Positions 30,376-40,615 of a stretch of DNA of 64,000 bases are shown here, in pieces. This DNA is from Pseudomonadaceae bacterium SI-3 (lineage in GTDB: Bacteria; Pseudomonadota; Gammaproteobacteria; Pseudomonadales; Pseudomonadaceae). Under the pieces are notes generated by a model. The model was not told the origin of the DNA. It ran no database searches and was given only the letters and a program-made list of their open reading frames with translations. Each line of letters opens with the position of its first letter. Position 1 is the first letter of the stretch. The translations under genes and the position numbers were made by a program. The stretch covers positions 2,914,001 through 2,978,000 of the forward strand of contig CP026511.1 in assembly GCA_004010935.1 (NCBI GenBank). Direction: 5' to 3'.

Positions 30376-31620
30376 ATGCTCAAGACCCCAATCGCCCGGG
30401 GCGTGGCCCTTGCCACTCTGGGAGCAACACTGGCTATTCCAACCATGGCTCAGGCTGCGTTCGTTGAGGACACCAAGGCTGGTTTGGAACTGCGTAACTT
30501 CTACATGAATTCTGACAACCGTTCCGTTCCTTCCTCGTCTCAATCGAAGAGTGAAGAATGGGCGCAGGGCTTTTTGCTGAGAGCAGAGTCTGGCTATACA
30601 GAAGGCACGGTCGGTTTCGGCGTAGACGCACTAGGCCTCCTGGGTGTGAAGTTGGATTCCGGACGCGGGCGTACTGGGACCGGGCTACTGCCTACTGATA
30701 ACGACGGTTCTGCTCCAGATGAATATTCTGAACTGGGACTCACAGCCAAAGCTAAGATCTCCAGCACCGTATTGAAAGTCGGCACGCTTGAACCGAAGAA
30801 TATGGCAGTTGCACGGAGCGATTCTCGCTTGCTGCCGCAGACTTTCAAGGGCGGCCAGCTAATCTCGCAAGAAGTGAAAGGATTGACAGTTGACCTAGGC
30901 TATCTAACCGAAGTGAATGAGCGAAACGACTCACACTACGAGGATCTCAAAGGCGCTTTGAAAGGCGGCACCACCGCCAACGATATAGACAATTTTATCT
31001 TTGCTGGCGCTAGCTACAAGCTGTTAGACAACCTCACCGGCAGCTACTACTACAGCAATCTGGAAGAAGCCTACAAGCAGCACTCGTTCAACCTCGTTCA
31101 CGTGCAGCCGCTTGGAGAAGGTCAGTCACTGAAAACTGATCTTCGTTATGCCCGTTCTAGCGATGACGGCTCTTCAACAGTTGACAACAAAGCGTTAGGT
31201 GGAATGGTGACCTACTCGGTTAGCGGCCACAGCTTCGGTCTTGCCTATCAGGAAATGAAAGGCGACACCGGCTTTGCTTACCTGAGCGGTACAGACCCAT
31301 TTCTCGTCAATTACGTTATGATCGCTGCGGATTTTGCTAACGCGAATGAAGAGTCTTGGCAGGCTCGTTATGACTATAACTTCGCTGCGATCGGGATTCC
31401 TGGCCTGACCTTTATGACCCGCTATGTAACCGGCGACGACTTCGGCGCAGGTGGCAATGGTAAGGAATGGGAGCGCGATACAGATATCGCCTATGTCTTC
31501 CAGGAAGGCGCCCTGAAGAACCTGGGCGTGAAATGGCGTAACGGTACTTATCGCAGCAATAGCACTCGCGATATCGATCAGAACCGCCTGATCGTCAGCT
31601 ACACTATCCCGCTGATGTAA
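30376..31620 (+). CDS. OprD family outer-membrane porin
   Basis: The 414-residue precursor has a signal peptide (MLKTPIARGVALATLGATLA, cleavage after AQA near residue 27). A beta-barrel protein follows that starts FVEDTKAGLELRNFYMNSDN, typical of the OprD/OprE family of substrate-specific channels. Conserved pieces include GFGVDALGLLGVKLDSG and DTDIAYVFQEGALKNLGVKWRNGTYR near the C-terminus. The last residue is Met after SYTIPL, within the usual terminal strand. The substrate cannot be predicted. GAGGAG lies upstream. Codon use and GC are more moderate than in the TCA genes. Confidence 0.88.
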   Translation: MLKTPIARGVALATLGATLAIPTMAQAAFVEDTKAGLELRNFYMNSDNRSVPSSSQSKSEEWAQGFLLRAESGYTEGTVGFGVDALGLLGVKLDSGRGRTGTGLLPTDNDGSAPDEYSELGLTAKAKISSTVLKVGTLEPKNMAVARSDSRLLPQTFKGGQLISQEVKGLTVDLGYLTEVNERNDSHYEDLKGALKGGTTANDIDNFIFAGASYKLLDNLTGSYYYSNLEEAYKQHSFNLVHVQPLGEGQSLKTDLRYARSSDDGSSTVDNKALGGMVTYSVSGHSFGLAYQEMKGDTGFAYLSGTDPFLVNYVMIAADFANANEESWQARYDYNFAAIGIPGLTFMTRYVTGDDFGAGGNGKEWERDTDIAYVFQEGALKNLGVKWRNGTYRSNSTRDIDQNRLIVSYTIPLM

Positions 31621-31654
31621 TAGCGGCTGCAGCGTGAAAACGCAGTAGAGAGGG

Positions 31655-31682
31655 AAACCCGCTTCGGCGGGTTTTCTTTTTG
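31655..31682 (+). terminator. Rho-independent terminator of the porin gene
   Basis: AAACCCGC-TTCG-GCGGGTTT with a UUCG tetraloop, followed by TTCTTTTT. It lies 35 bases after the stop. Confidence 0.9.
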
Positions 31683-31836
31683 CTGGTCTTTTCTCATGCT
31701 GCGGAGCCATTGTGAACTTCGGATAAATGGATGCTCCAAGCGCTTTCAACCGAAACGGGAACCTTGCACCGCCTGCACGCTCGAAACCCTAAGCACCGGG
31801 ACCTATCGTCCCTGCGAGACTCAAGAGGAACTGCAG

Positions 31837-32241
31837 ATGTCTACCGAATCGACTTTCGGCACCAGCGACAACACGCCAATCCCTGACGGAACAACCGAAA
31901 CCCACAACTCGTCCCTGATCGATAAGCCCGCTCATCGTCGCAATCTGCAGGCAGCTCAGAATGCGCTCATCGAAGAATTCCATACCCTCATAGGCGATAC
32001 CGAGCGCCTGTTGAAACACACGCAGGATACTGCCGGCACCCAGACTGAAGAGCTCCGCGGTAAGATCAACGCCAACCTCAGTCGGGCCCGCCAGATGCTT
32101 AAGGATCAGGAAGGTACCCTGAAGGAACAGGGCCAGGCCGCCATCCAGTGCACCGAGGAGTATGTTCATACTCACCCATGGCAATCGATCGGTATTGCGG
32201 CGGGAGTTGGCTTTCTCTTCGGCCTGATTACCCGCCGCTAA
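31837..32241 (+). CDS. ElaB/YqjD/DUF883 family membrane-anchored protein
   Basis: I use the ATG at 31837 (MSTESTFGTSDNTPIP), giving 134 residues, because AGAGGA lies just upstream; the frame continues further but without family resemblance. The middle is a long amphipathic helix (LIEEFHTLIGDTERLLKHTQ). The C-terminus HPWQSIGIAAGVGFLFGLITRR is the single membrane anchor of DUF883 proteins, which in E. coli bind ribosomes in stationary phase. It is followed 20 bp later by a YqjE-like gene. Confidence 0.87.
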   Translation: MSTESTFGTSDNTPIPDGTTETHNSSLIDKPAHRRNLQAAQNALIEEFHTLIGDTERLLKHTQDTAGTQTEELRGKINANLSRARQMLKDQEGTLKEQGQAAIQCTEEYVHTHPWQSIGIAAGVGFLFGLITRR

Positions 32242-32261
32242 TAATGTGGGGAACGGATCCA

Positions 32262-32642
32262 ATGGAAACCAGACACGCTGAAGACGCCCCTGCGCCGTCC
32301 ATCAAGAAGATGGGCAGCGCGGTTGCAGGCCTCGTACAAGGGCATCTGGAGCTCATCGGAATTGAGATTCAGGAAGAGCGGGCGCGGGTCTTCAAGCTGT
32401 TTCTTCTGGCCAGTCTCAGCTTGATCCTTGGGTTGCTGATTCTCGTTGGGCTGTCGGCGGCAATTGTGATCGCCTTTTGGGACAGCAACCCTATCGCGGC
32501 GATTCTGGTTCTCTGCGCTATTTATGCGGTTGTACTGGCCGTCTGCATCAGCCGCGCCATACGTCTCGCCAAAGAAAGCGTCTCGCCTTTTCAAGCGACG
32601 GTCGAAGAATTGGCCCGCAACCGGGAGCGTTTACTGCCATGA
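32262..32642 (+). CDS. Phage holin family protein (YqjE-like)
   Basis: The 126-residue protein begins METRHAEDAPAPSIKKMGSAVAGLVQGHLELIGIEIQEE. It has two adjacent membrane helices (about residues 45-70 and 75-100: LFLLASLSLILGLLILVGLS and AAILVLCAIYAVVLAVCIS), the DUF1469 arrangement. It sits between the DUF883 gene and a YqjK-like gene, as in the E. coli yqjDEK cluster, and its TGA overlaps the next ATG (ATGA). Despite the family name it is a resident envelope protein and not a lysis holin. Confidence 0.85.
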   Translation: METRHAEDAPAPSIKKMGSAVAGLVQGHLELIGIEIQEERARVFKLFLLASLSLILGLLILVGLSAAIVIAFWDSNPIAAILVLCAIYAVVLAVCISRAIRLAKESVSPFQATVEELARNRERLLP

Positions 32643-32941
32643 GCCTTCCACTCAGCAGCTCCGGCGATCTAGCCATGCGTAAGGACCTGGTTCGCTTGCG
32701 CATGGAAATGAACCGCCAACAAGTCCTGTATCACTCACAGCCGTTAGTCCACCCTTTCCAACGATTCAAGGGAATGGTCGCGAGCCGTGGCACGACCTCG
32801 GAGCACCATAGTGGGAAAGGCCCACTGATGATTGCCGCGACTGTGGGGCTTACCCTCTTCGGCCGTCGACTGGGCAAGGTCGGCAGACTGGCCAGGGTAG
32901 GCATAATGCTCTACCCCCTGATCCGCAGGCTGCGGCACTAG
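32639..32941 (+). CDS. YqjK-like basic protein
   Basis: The 100-residue protein MSLPLSSSGDLAMRKDLVRLRMEMNRQ is basic. It has a helical N-terminal half and a hydrophobic stretch GPLMIAATVGLTLFGRRLGKVGRLARVG before LYPLIRRLRH. Position and size match the third gene of the yqjD-yqjE-yqjK set. The start overlaps the yqjE-like stop by 4 bases, so translation is coupled. Function unknown. Confidence 0.78.
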   Translation: MSLPLSSSGDLAMRKDLVRLRMEMNRQQVLYHSQPLVHPFQRFKGMVASRGTTSEHHSGKGPLMIAATVGLTLFGRRLGKVGRLARVGIMLYPLIRRLRH

Positions 32942-33134
32942 ACGTAGAAATGGTCTTTGTGCGTGACTCAGGTGATACGCCTCCCAGCTAAATGCTGATG
33001 GTCTCGCGGCCAGCAACTCCTGTAGGCTGGCAGCCTTCTACAGGAATGGTTATCAGGCTGCTCAGTTGTGCGTACAGAGGAATCTGATCCGCTGAGCAAG
33101 CCTCCCCCACTGGCGACATCAAGGAGGTTGCTCT

Positions 33135-34466
33135 TTGGACTGGCACACGCTGCTCAATCGTGAGCGGCTCGGAAAATCTGTACGTAGCAATGAAGAGCTT
33201 GGTCGGAGTCCGTTCCACAAGGACCACGACAGGATCATCTTTTCCGGTGCGTTCCGCCGGCTTGGGCGCAAAACCCAGGTGCATCCGGTATCAAGCAACG
33301 ACCATATTCACACACGCCTTACCCATTCGCTGGAGGTCAGCTGCGTTGGCCGCTCGCTCGGCATGCGCGTGGGTGAAGTGCTTCGCGATGACATGCCAGA
33401 GTGGTGCAGCCCAGCAGACCTCGGCATGGTGATCCAGTCCGCCTGTTTGGCTCATGATATCGGCAATCCACCGTTCGGCCACTCCGGAGAGGATGCCATC
33501 CGCCATTGGTTTCAACAGGCTGCCGCACGCGGTTGGCTGGATGACATGAGCGATGCCGAACGCGCTGATTTTCTCAATTTCGAGGGCAACGCCCAAGGCT
33601 TCCGGGTGCTCACCCAGCTCGAGTACCATCAGTTCGACGGCGGCACGCGCCTGACCTACGCAACGCTGGGAACCTACCTCAAGTACCCCTGGACATCGCG
33701 TCATGCAGAGGCGCTTGGGTACAAGAAACACAAGTTCGGTTGCTACCAGAGCGAGCTGCCGTTACTGGAGCAGATAGCCGCTAAGCTCGGCCTTCCAAAG
33801 CTGGACGAGCAGCGCTGGGCGCGACACCCCCTGGTCTATCTGATGGAGGCTGCCGACGATATTTGCTATGGGCTCATCGATCTCGAAGATGGCCTTGAGA
33901 TGGACCTTCTGGAGTATGGCGAGGTTGAAGCCCTACTTTTGAATCTGGTGGGCGATGACGTGCCTGAGACCTACCGGCAGCTGGGTCCCGAAGGCTCACG
34001 TCGGCGCAAGCTGGCGATCCTCAGGGGCAAGGCCATTGAGCATCTCACCAATGCCGCCGCGGAAGCTTTCGTCGAACAACAGCAGGCGTTGCTGACCGGT
34101 CACCTTACTGGAGATTTGGTCGAGCATATGCATGGCCCAGCCAAGCAATGCGTCCTGCAGGCCAAGGCCATGGCCCGGGAAAAGATTTTCCAAGACAAGC
34201 GCAAGACACTGCACGAGATTGGCGCCTATACGACGCTCGAAATACTGCTCAACGCGTTCTGTGGGGCAGCACTGGAGCAACACGGGGGTCGCACACTATC
34301 GTTCAAGAATCGCCGCATCTTGGATCTGCTCGGAAACAACGCACCAGATCCTGACTGGCCGCTGTATCAATCGTTTATTCGAATGATCGACTTCATCGCA
34401 GGCATGACTGACAGCTACGCGACCGAGATGGCCAGCGAAATGACCGGACGCTCGAGCCCGACGTGA
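33135..34466 (+). CDS. dgt: Deoxyguanosinetriphosphate triphosphohydrolase-like dNTPase
   Basis: The 443-residue HD-domain enzyme hydrolyses dNTPs to nucleosides and triphosphate. The metal-binding histidines and aspartate are seen in [18 protein letters not shown] and [20 protein letters not shown] (the HD motif). The start codon is TTG ([13 protein letters not shown] follows), with a perfect AAGGAGG 7 bases upstream, so the unusual start is well supported. The stop overlaps the GTG of the following membrane protein (GTGA). It belongs to the longer Dgt-like type common in pseudomonads. Confidence 0.93.
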   Translation: MDWHTLLNRERLGKSVRSNEELGRSPFHKDHDRIIFSGAFRRLGRKTQVHPVSSNDHIHTRLTHSLEVSCVGRSLGMRVGEVLRDDMPEWCSPADLGMVIQSACLAHDIGNPPFGHSGEDAIRHWFQQAAARGWLDDMSDAERADFLNFEGNAQGFRVLTQLEYHQFDGGTRLTYATLGTYLKYPWTSRHAEALGYKKHKFGCYQSELPLLEQIAAKLGLPKLDEQRWARHPLVYLMEAADDICYGLIDLEDGLEMDLLEYGEVEALLLNLVGDDVPETYRQLGPEGSRRRKLAILRGKAIEHLTNAAAEAFVEQQQALLTGHLTGDLVEHMHGPAKQCVLQAKAMAREKIFQDKRKTLHEIGAYTTLEILLNAFCGAALEQHGGRTLSFKNRRILDLLGNNAPDPDWPLYQSFIRMIDFIAGMTDSYATEMASEMTGRSSPT

Positions 34467-35566
34467 GCCTGATGAAGAAGTCGCTATGGAAGTATGTCGG
34501 CTGGCAGCCTGGGCGCCCCGCCTGGGGTGCTGCCGCAGTCGCCGGTCTGGGTTGCGCCCTGCCCTTGCTGCTGGGACTGTTTAGCGGCCATCCCGGCTTC
34601 CTGTGGGCGACGGTTGGTGCATTCCAGGCGGCAAAGGCGAACCCGCTCCACCGCCTCGGCATGCTGCGAATGCTGCTCTTGATTGGGCTTGGCGCCGGTA
34701 GCGCCGGGCTCGGCTTCTGGTCAGCGACACACCCCCTGATCAGTCTCGGCCTGTTTGCCTTCTACGGCCTGTTGCTCGCATGGCTGCAACGATACGGCAG
34801 CGAGGCCGGTAAGCTCGGGATAGGTCTGGCCATCTGCTTGTGTCTGGGCCAGGGCCAGCATGGCGTTGGCGATTTCAACAATCCTCAGGCGATTGCCGCG
34901 CTGTTTGCCCTGGGCGGCCTTTGGGTCACTCTTCTAGCTTTCGGTCTTCGAGGCATGCATGGCTTGCGTATGTGGCCGTATATGCCACGACTGTTGAGCT
35001 TGTTGAAAGTGTTGCGCCGCCGAGCACGGCGCACACCCATTCGCCAGTGGCGGCTGCACGCGATTAGCTACGTCCTGGCAGCAGCGATTGGCGGTCTGAT
35101 CGTAACCCTGGCAGATCTACCCCGAGGCTACTGGCTGACGCTTGCGGTGTTCACCACTCTGCAGATGGACCTTCAGCGCAGCTTCGTTCGCGCCCTGCAA
35201 GCCAGCATCGGGATCTTCTGTGCAGCGGCGGTGTTGATCTATATGGGCCACAGCCTGGCCGATCCACCCATGATGGTCATGATCATGCTGCCGTTGGTAA
35301 TGCTCAGCCGGGCATTCCAGTCGCACCACTATGGGTTATTCGTTCTGCAGACAACCTTGAGCTTCGTTCTGCTGGCCGAAACGTTGGCGCAAGATTGGGG
35401 TTTGCCACAGCTGCGTCTGATCAATGCCGCCATTGGCGTGGGCGTGGCGCTGGTTGTTACCTTACTCATGTACTTACTGCGCCGGCTGGCTACCCGGATT
35501 GCGTTGCGCAAATCCAGGCATCCAGCCGCAACCGATCAGGGCAGGGATGATTCGATCACGCCTTAG
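34463..35566 (+). CDS. FUSC family inner-membrane protein
   Basis: The 367-residue protein has two sets of membrane helices (about residues 20-165 and 200-345) joined by a basic loop ([16 protein letters not shown]). The second half, [24 protein letters not shown], is the fusaric-acid-resistance-like (FUSC) signature. Such proteins are linked to aromatic-acid efflux, but this one lacks the cytoplasmic domain of AaeB, so its role is open. It starts at GTG 34463, overlapping the dgt stop by 4 bases. Its end overlaps the convergent yggL gene by 11 bp. Confidence 0.78.
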   Translation: MSLMKKSLWKYVGWQPGRPAWGAAAVAGLGCALPLLLGLFSGHPGFLWATVGAFQAAKANPLHRLGMLRMLLLIGLGAGSAGLGFWSATHPLISLGLFAFYGLLLAWLQRYGSEAGKLGIGLAICLCLGQGQHGVGDFNNPQAIAALFALGGLWVTLLAFGLRGMHGLRMWPYMPRLLSLLKVLRRRARRTPIRQWRLHAISYVLAAAIGGLIVTLADLPRGYWLTLAVFTTLQMDLQRSFVRALQASIGIFCAAAVLIYMGHSLADPPMMVMIMLPLVMLSRAFQSHHYGLFVLQTTLSFVLLAETLAQDWGLPQLRLINAAIGVGVALVVTLLMYLLRRLATRIALRKSRHPAATDQGRDDSITP

Positions 35567-35900
35567 CGTTGATCTCGTTTTCCGGATACCAAACGTCCAT
35601 CAACGGGCTCACGTTGAATTCGGACAGCTCTTCACGGCCCTTGAGCCAAGCCTCTACCTGACCGCGCTGCTCTTCATTGACCGAACCGCGAGTGGCCAGG
35701 CAGACGAAACCGTAATCTTCGCCGCCAATATAGCCCAGACCGTTGACCTCGATGGCTTCGTTCAGGAAGGCTTCCAGAAACGCATCGACCGCCTTGGCTT
35801 CGAGACCATCACGGTAGGTCAGACTGACCTCGAAACCCAATTCCTGGAATTCATCGACACAAAGTTTTTTGCGCAAACGACGCGAGCGATTGGTAGCCAT
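35556..35900 (-). CDS. yggL: YggL family 50S ribosome-binding protein
   Basis: The 114-residue protein begins MATNRSRRLRKKLCVDEFQELGFEV, the conserved DUF469 start. It continues GYIGGEDYGFVCLATRGSVN and ends with LSEFNVSPLMDVWYPE. YggL binds the 50S subunit in E. coli, with an unclear role in ribosome maturation. It converges on the FUSC gene with an 11-base overlap and is transcribed from a 236-bp gap shared with dacB. Confidence 0.92.
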   Translation of the reverse strand: MATNRSRRLRKKLCVDEFQELGFEVSLTYRDGLEAKAVDAFLEAFLNEAIEVNGLGYIGGEDYGFVCLATRGSVNEEQRGQVEAWLKGREELSEFNVSPLMDVWYPENEINAKA

Positions 35901-36136
35901 TGATTCGGTCCTTACATAACGATAATAACGGCGCGCACTCTAACAGCAACGGACGGCTAGTGCGATTGCCGGGCCGGCCTGCTAGACCAATATTTCCAAA
36001 ACAACGACAGCTCGCTAAGTCTTTATTTGCAGGGAAGGGAGCCAGACGTCTACGCTTGTCGGATGAGAAGCACGTCACTTCTCGGACGTGGGCATAATGG
36101 CCCGCCATTCTTCCCTGAACGCTGTAGGGAACCTGT

Positions 36137-37645
36137 ATGTCATTGATCTCGAGTCTGTCTGCCCCAGCCAATCGGAGCGGCGCGATTAGCCAGTTCCTCT
36201 CCCGTGTCGCCGCTGCCGCGCTAGCGCTGCCGCTGGCGTTTCCCGCCTTCGCCGAAACCGTCAATCAGACCTTACCGCCCCGCGTGGCGCAGGCGCTCAA
36301 GGCAAACAAGATCGAGAACAGCGCGCTATCCGTCGTCATGCTACCGCTCAACGGTACCGGATCACCGACGTTCGTAAATGCGGACGTCTCGGTTAACCCA
36401 GCCTCGACCATGAAGCTGGTCACGACGTACGCCGCGCTGGAACTACTGGGTCCTAACCACCAGTGGAAGACAGAGTTCTATGCTGACGGACCGGTCGAGA
36501 ACGGCACGCTAAATGGCAACCTTTACCTCAAGGGCGGCGGTGATCCGAAGCTCAACATGGAAAAGCTCTGGTTGTTGCTGCGAGACCTGCGAGCCAACGG
36601 CGTAGAGACCGTTACGGGCGATCTTATCCTCGACCGCAGCCATTTCGTGCAACCGACGTTGCCGGTCTTCGACGACGATGGCAATGACAAGAACAAGCCT
36701 TTCCTGGTCGGACCAGATGCACTCTTGGTCAACCTCAAGGCACTTCGCTTCATCGCCCGCAACGATGACGGCAACGTCAAAGTCTTGGTCGAGCCGCCAA
36801 TTGCCACCGTTCAGATCGACAATCGCATTCAGGCATTGCCAAAAGCCAAATGCCCGGGCTGGCCCGACATCCGCTACAACCCGATCGAAAACGGTAATGG
36901 GGTAACCGTGGTCGTCACCGGCAAGCTGCCGGCTGGATGCAGCGGACAGACTTACCTCTCAGTACTCGACCACCAGCGCTATGCCGCCGGTGCGGTACGG
37001 GCGATCTGGAAGGAGCTTGGCGGCACTATTCTCGGCGGGGATCGAGTAGCGCCAGTGGCCAAGGATGCAAAAATGATTGCACGAGCCTACTCGCCAGATC
37101 TGGTTGAGATCATTCGCGACATCAACAAGTACAGTAACAACACCATGGCAAGGCAGTTGTTCCTGAGTTTGGGCGCCGAATTCCGTAACGGAGCGGATGC
37201 AGATGATTCCATGGCCGCGCAGCGGGTCATCCGGCAGTGGCTGGCGAAAAAGGGTTTGATTTCGCCGCACTTGGTCATCGAGAACGGATCCGGCCTGTCG
37301 CGGGCCGAACGCGTCAGCGCACGCGAATTGGCCAGCCTGCTACAAGCCGCTTGGAAAAGCCCATACGCGGCAGAGTTCATATCATCCATGCCGCTGGCCG
37401 CAGTGGACGGCACCATGCGCAAGCGCCTGCGCAATACAGGGGTTGCCGGCAAGGCGCATGTCAAGACCGGAACGTTGAACACAGTGCGTGCAATTGCAGG
37501 CTATAGCCGCGACAACGACGGCAATACCTGGGCCGTCGTCGCGATACTCAACCATCCTCGCCCGTGGGGCGCTTCCTCGGTGCTGGATCAGGTACTGGTG
37601 AGTCTGTACAACCGTCCGGCCAACGAGAATACCGCGCAACGTTAG
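36137..37645 (+). CDS. dacB: D-alanyl-D-alanine carboxypeptidase/endopeptidase (PBP4)
   Basis: The 502-residue class C penicillin-binding protein has an N-terminal signal (cleavage near AFAE, about residue 40). The active-site SxxK is in SVNPASTMKLVT, the SxN motif in NKYSNNTMARQL, and the KTG motif in HVKTGTLNT. A large inserted domain lies between SxxK and SxN, as in PBP4. It trims peptidoglycan stem peptides and cross-links in the periplasm. AGGGA precedes the ATG. It has no partner gene nearby. Confidence 0.95.
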   Translation: MSLISSLSAPANRSGAISQFLSRVAAAALALPLAFPAFAETVNQTLPPRVAQALKANKIENSALSVVMLPLNGTGSPTFVNADVSVNPASTMKLVTTYAALELLGPNHQWKTEFYADGPVENGTLNGNLYLKGGGDPKLNMEKLWLLLRDLRANGVETVTGDLILDRSHFVQPTLPVFDDDGNDKNKPFLVGPDALLVNLKALRFIARNDDGNVKVLVEPPIATVQIDNRIQALPKAKCPGWPDIRYNPIENGNGVTVVVTGKLPAGCSGQTYLSVLDHQRYAAGAVRAIWKELGGTILGGDRVAPVAKDAKMIARAYSPDLVEIIRDINKYSNNTMARQLFLSLGAEFRNGADADDSMAAQRVIRQWLAKKGLISPHLVIENGSGLSRAERVSARELASLLQAAWKSPYAAEFISSMPLAAVDGTMRKRLRNTGVAGKAHVKTGTLNTVRAIAGYSRDNDGNTWAVVAILNHPRPWGASSVLDQVLVSLYNRPANENTAQR

Positions 37646-37775
37646 TCAATTAAGTGCTGGCGTCGGAGGCCACCGCCGACGCTGGACTTACGGCAGCAAC
37701 GCTAGGTAACCGCCGCAGGTGTCACTCGTGCGCGGCGCTGGGACCGCAACGCCGTAGCGCCCACCCCACCGTCAA

Positions 37776-39956
37776 TCAGCGTGCCTGCAGTTCCCAAGCA
37801 CGATGGATCTTGCTGTTGCGACGAAAATCCTCATCCAGTGTGGCACTGGTAATTTCCTCCACGGCGTAGCGCTCGGCCACGCCCGCGTCGAGCACGAACT
37901 TGCGGAAGTTGTTGGAAAAATACAACGTGCCGCCAGCAGCCAATCTCGCCATCGCCAGGTCGAGCAAAGCGACATGATCGCGCTGGACATCGAACACCCC
38001 CTCCATGCGCTTCGAGTTGGAGAACGTCGGCGGGTCGATAAAGATCAGATCGTATTCGCCACGATCCTCCTCTAGCCAGGCCATAACGTCAGCCTGCTCC
38101 AGACGTTGTCGATCTGACAGGCCATTCAGTGCCAGATTGCGTCGCGCCCAATCCAGATAGGTTTTCGACAGATCAACACTGGTCGTGCTGCGAGCGCCGC
38201 CCTTGGCCGCGTGAACGGTTGCAGTTGCGGTGTAGCAATACAGATTCAAGAAACGCTTGCCAGCCGCCTCGCGCGCGATACGTTGCCGCATCGGCCGATG
38301 GTCAAGAAACAACCCGGTATCGAGGTAGTCGGTGAGATTCACCAATAGCTTGACATCGCCCTCGGTAACTTCAAGAAAGGTTCCCTGACTGGCCTGACGC
38401 TCGTACTGCCGCGTTCCACTCTGGCGCTCACGACGCTTGACCACAACACGGTCCTGGGAAATGCCCAGCGCCTGAGGGATGGCGCCCAACGCGTCGTACA
38501 GTCGCGCCTGGGCTTTCTCAGGGTCAATCGAGCGCGGCGGCGCGTATTCCTGCACATGCACCCAGTCGCCATATAGATCGATCGCCAGGGCATACTCGGG
38601 CATGTCGGCATCGTACAGGCGGTAGCACTGGATACCTTGCTTGCGGGCCCATTTGCCCAGAAGCTTCAAATTTTTCTGCAGCCGGTTAGCGAACATCTGC
38701 CCGCCTTCACTGAGGCGCGCCAACTCCTGCACGGGTTTGTCTTCGTTCTTTGGCTCAGTAGCGGACGACCGTTGGCCAGTGACGAACTGGTCCAGTTCGA
38801 CCTTTATCAACAACAATTTGCAAGGCAGCGCACCGTTCCAGAAGGCGTATTGCTTGTGGCTGCGGATGCCCATGCGCTTGCCCAGCTCCGGTGCTGAGGT
38901 CAACACCGCCGCTTCCCAGCCGAGGCACGCCTGTCGCAGTCGCTCACCGAGGTTCTGGTAGAGATAGACCAGACTCGCCTCATCGCCCAAACGCTCGCCA
39001 TACGGAGGATTGCAGATGACCAGGCCTTTCTGATTCTGGTCAGGCCGAGGCTCGAACGTCGCTACATCACCCTGATAGACACGGATCCAACTCGCCAGCC
39101 CCGCTCGCTCTATATTGTTCTTCGCCGGTTGGATCAGGCGCGGGTCCGCCTCGTAGCCACGGATCCATAATGGCGGCCTGGCCATGCCCGCTTCGGCACG
39201 CGCCTGTGCTTCGGCATGCAGACGGTTCCACAGTGCCGGCACATGTCCGAGCCAGGCACTGAAGCCCCAGCGTTCGCGGCGAAGATTAGGCGCAATATCA
39301 GCCGCCATCATTGCGCCTTCGACAAGAAAGGTGCCGACGCCACACATCGGGTCGGTTAGAGCGCCGCCAGCAGCAGCGATGCGAGGCCAGCCCGCACGAA
39401 TCAATACGGCGGCTGCAAGGTTCTCCTTCAACGGCGCCGCGCCCTGCTGAAGACGGTAGCCGCGCTGATGCAGGCTGTGTCCGGACAGATCCAGAGATAG
39501 CACCGCCTGCCCACGATCCAAACGAAGATGGACACGCAGGTCCGGATTCAACTTATCGACACTGGGTCGTTCGCCGGTCGCCGTACGGAGTCGATCGACG
39601 ATGGCATCCTTGACCTTGAGCGCGCCGAAATGAGTATTGTCGATACCAGATCCATGACCGCTGAATTCGACCGCCAGGCTACCGGTCGCCGCGAGATGCT
39701 CCGACCAGTCGACCTGGTGCACACCTTCATAGAGCGTTTCGGCGTTGACCGTGGCGAAGCGCTCGATCACCAGCAGTACTCGGTTGGCCAGCCGAGACCA
39801 GAGGCACAACCGATAGGCAACCTCCATGCTGGCATAGCCGCGAATTGCCGCGGTTTGCTCACGCGTCTCCTCGAGCCCGAGCTCTTTGGCTTCTTCGAGC
39901 AGCAGGCCTTCAAGACCTTTGGGGCACGTGAGGATAAGTTCGTGGCGATCAGTCAT
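37776..39956 (-). CDS. rlmL: Bifunctional 23S rRNA methyltransferase RlmK/RlmL
   Basis: From the ATG at 39956 (MTDRHELILTCPKGLEGLL) the protein has 726 residues, the usual length. An N-terminal THUMP domain (about 45-160) is followed by the RlmL methyltransferase with DPMCGVGTFLVEGAM and the catalytic NPPYGERLG (m2G2445). The C-terminal RlmK half has NLYCYTATATVHAAKGGA and FIDPPTFSNSKRM (m7G2069). Both active sites look intact. The 38 extra upstream codons of the open frame lack homology, and no strong Shine-Dalgarno is visible. Confidence 0.95.
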   Translation of the reverse strand: MTDRHELILTCPKGLEGLLLEEAKELGLEETREQTAAIRGYASMEVAYRLCLWSRLANRVLLVIERFATVNAETLYEGVHQVDWSEHLAATGSLAVEFSGHGSGIDNTHFGALKVKDAIVDRLRTATGERPSVDKLNPDLRVHLRLDRGQAVLSLDLSGHSLHQRGYRLQQGAAPLKENLAAAVLIRAGWPRIAAAGGALTDPMCGVGTFLVEGAMMAADIAPNLRRERWGFSAWLGHVPALWNRLHAEAQARAEAGMARPPLWIRGYEADPRLIQPAKNNIERAGLASWIRVYQGDVATFEPRPDQNQKGLVICNPPYGERLGDEASLVYLYQNLGERLRQACLGWEAAVLTSAPELGKRMGIRSHKQYAFWNGALPCKLLLIKVELDQFVTGQRSSATEPKNEDKPVQELARLSEGGQMFANRLQKNLKLLGKWARKQGIQCYRLYDADMPEYALAIDLYGDWVHVQEYAPPRSIDPEKAQARLYDALGAIPQALGISQDRVVVKRRERQSGTRQYERQASQGTFLEVTEGDVKLLVNLTDYLDTGLFLDHRPMRQRIAREAAGKRFLNLYCYTATATVHAAKGGARSTTSVDLSKTYLDWARRNLALNGLSDRQRLEQADVMAWLEEDRGEYDLIFIDPPTFSNSKRMEGVFDVQRDHVALLDLAMARLAAGGTLYFSNNFRKFVLDAGVAERYAVEEITSATLDEDFRRNSKIHRAWELQAR

Positions 39957-40309
39957 AGCATGTCCAGTCAATTGTTCGATTCGGTTGGGCAGACTTCCGA
40001 ATCTCGATTCGATATATCGCGCGGTTTCCGACTGTCTTTTCGTCGCGAAGCTGACGCTGCGGTACAACATTGGCAGCGCCGGGAGCGCTCCCTGCCTGCC
40101 TTATAGGCGGTGCTACGGTTTGGTGACCTACTTATTACAAAACGATCATTCCCGCTTTGCAGTCATTGGGTTAGAACTCGACTCAGTCCGGCATCGCAAC
40201 GATGCTGGAAGAACCCGCCACGCCGGCAGCGGGCTTCACCGGCAGTCTATCTGCCAACCTCGCCATGAGGACAACGGAAACACCAGTCAACCACTGAGGG
40301 CAATACCCA
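39957..40309. other. Intergenic region between rlmL and rmf
   Basis: About 350 bp between divergent genes. The overlapping open frames have no family resemblance. I expect the rmf promoter here because Rmf is stationary-phase induced, but I cannot point to a clear -10/-35 pair. Confidence 0.35.
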
Positions 40310-40525
40310 ATGAGAAGACTCAAGCGTGATCCGATGGAACGAGCATTTCTACGCGGTTATCAGCATGGCATACACGGTAAATCTCGCGATCTCTGTCCTT
40401 TTTCTCATCCCGAAGTACGCCAAGCCTGGATTAACGGCTGGCGGGAGGGTCGCGGCGACAATTGGGACGGTCTGACCGGCGCGGCCGGTCTCCACCGATT
40501 GAACGAACTTCACGCGGTCGGCTGA
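40310..40525 (+). CDS. rmf: Ribosome modulation factor
   Basis: The 71-residue protein MRRLKRDPMERAFLRGYQHGIHGKSRDLCPF is a canonical Rmf. It binds 30S subunits in stationary phase and drives 100S ribosome dimer formation. The conserved region RQAWINGWREGRGDNWDGLTG is complete. It is monocistronic and is followed by two hairpins before the convergent pyrD. Confidence 0.96.
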   Translation: MRRLKRDPMERAFLRGYQHGIHGKSRDLCPFSHPEVRQAWINGWREGRGDNWDGLTGAAGLHRLNELHAVG

Positions 40526-40568
40526 CACAATCACACCGACTTCGACTGGCACGCCCCATCCGGGCGGC

Positions 40569-40602
40569 GGGCTTGAAGCCCGGGGCTCCCATCGGGAGCC
40601 CC
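40569..40602. terminator. Paired hairpins between convergent rmf and pyrD
   Basis: GGGCT-TGA-AGCCC and GGGGCTCCC-ATC-GGGAGCCCC (9-bp perfect stem, 40582-40602) lie back to back between the two stops. Neither has a T-run, so termination may be Rho-assisted, or the hairpins may protect 3' ends. They could serve both genes. Confidence 0.45.
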
Positions 40603-40615
40603 ACCGAAGAACAGC

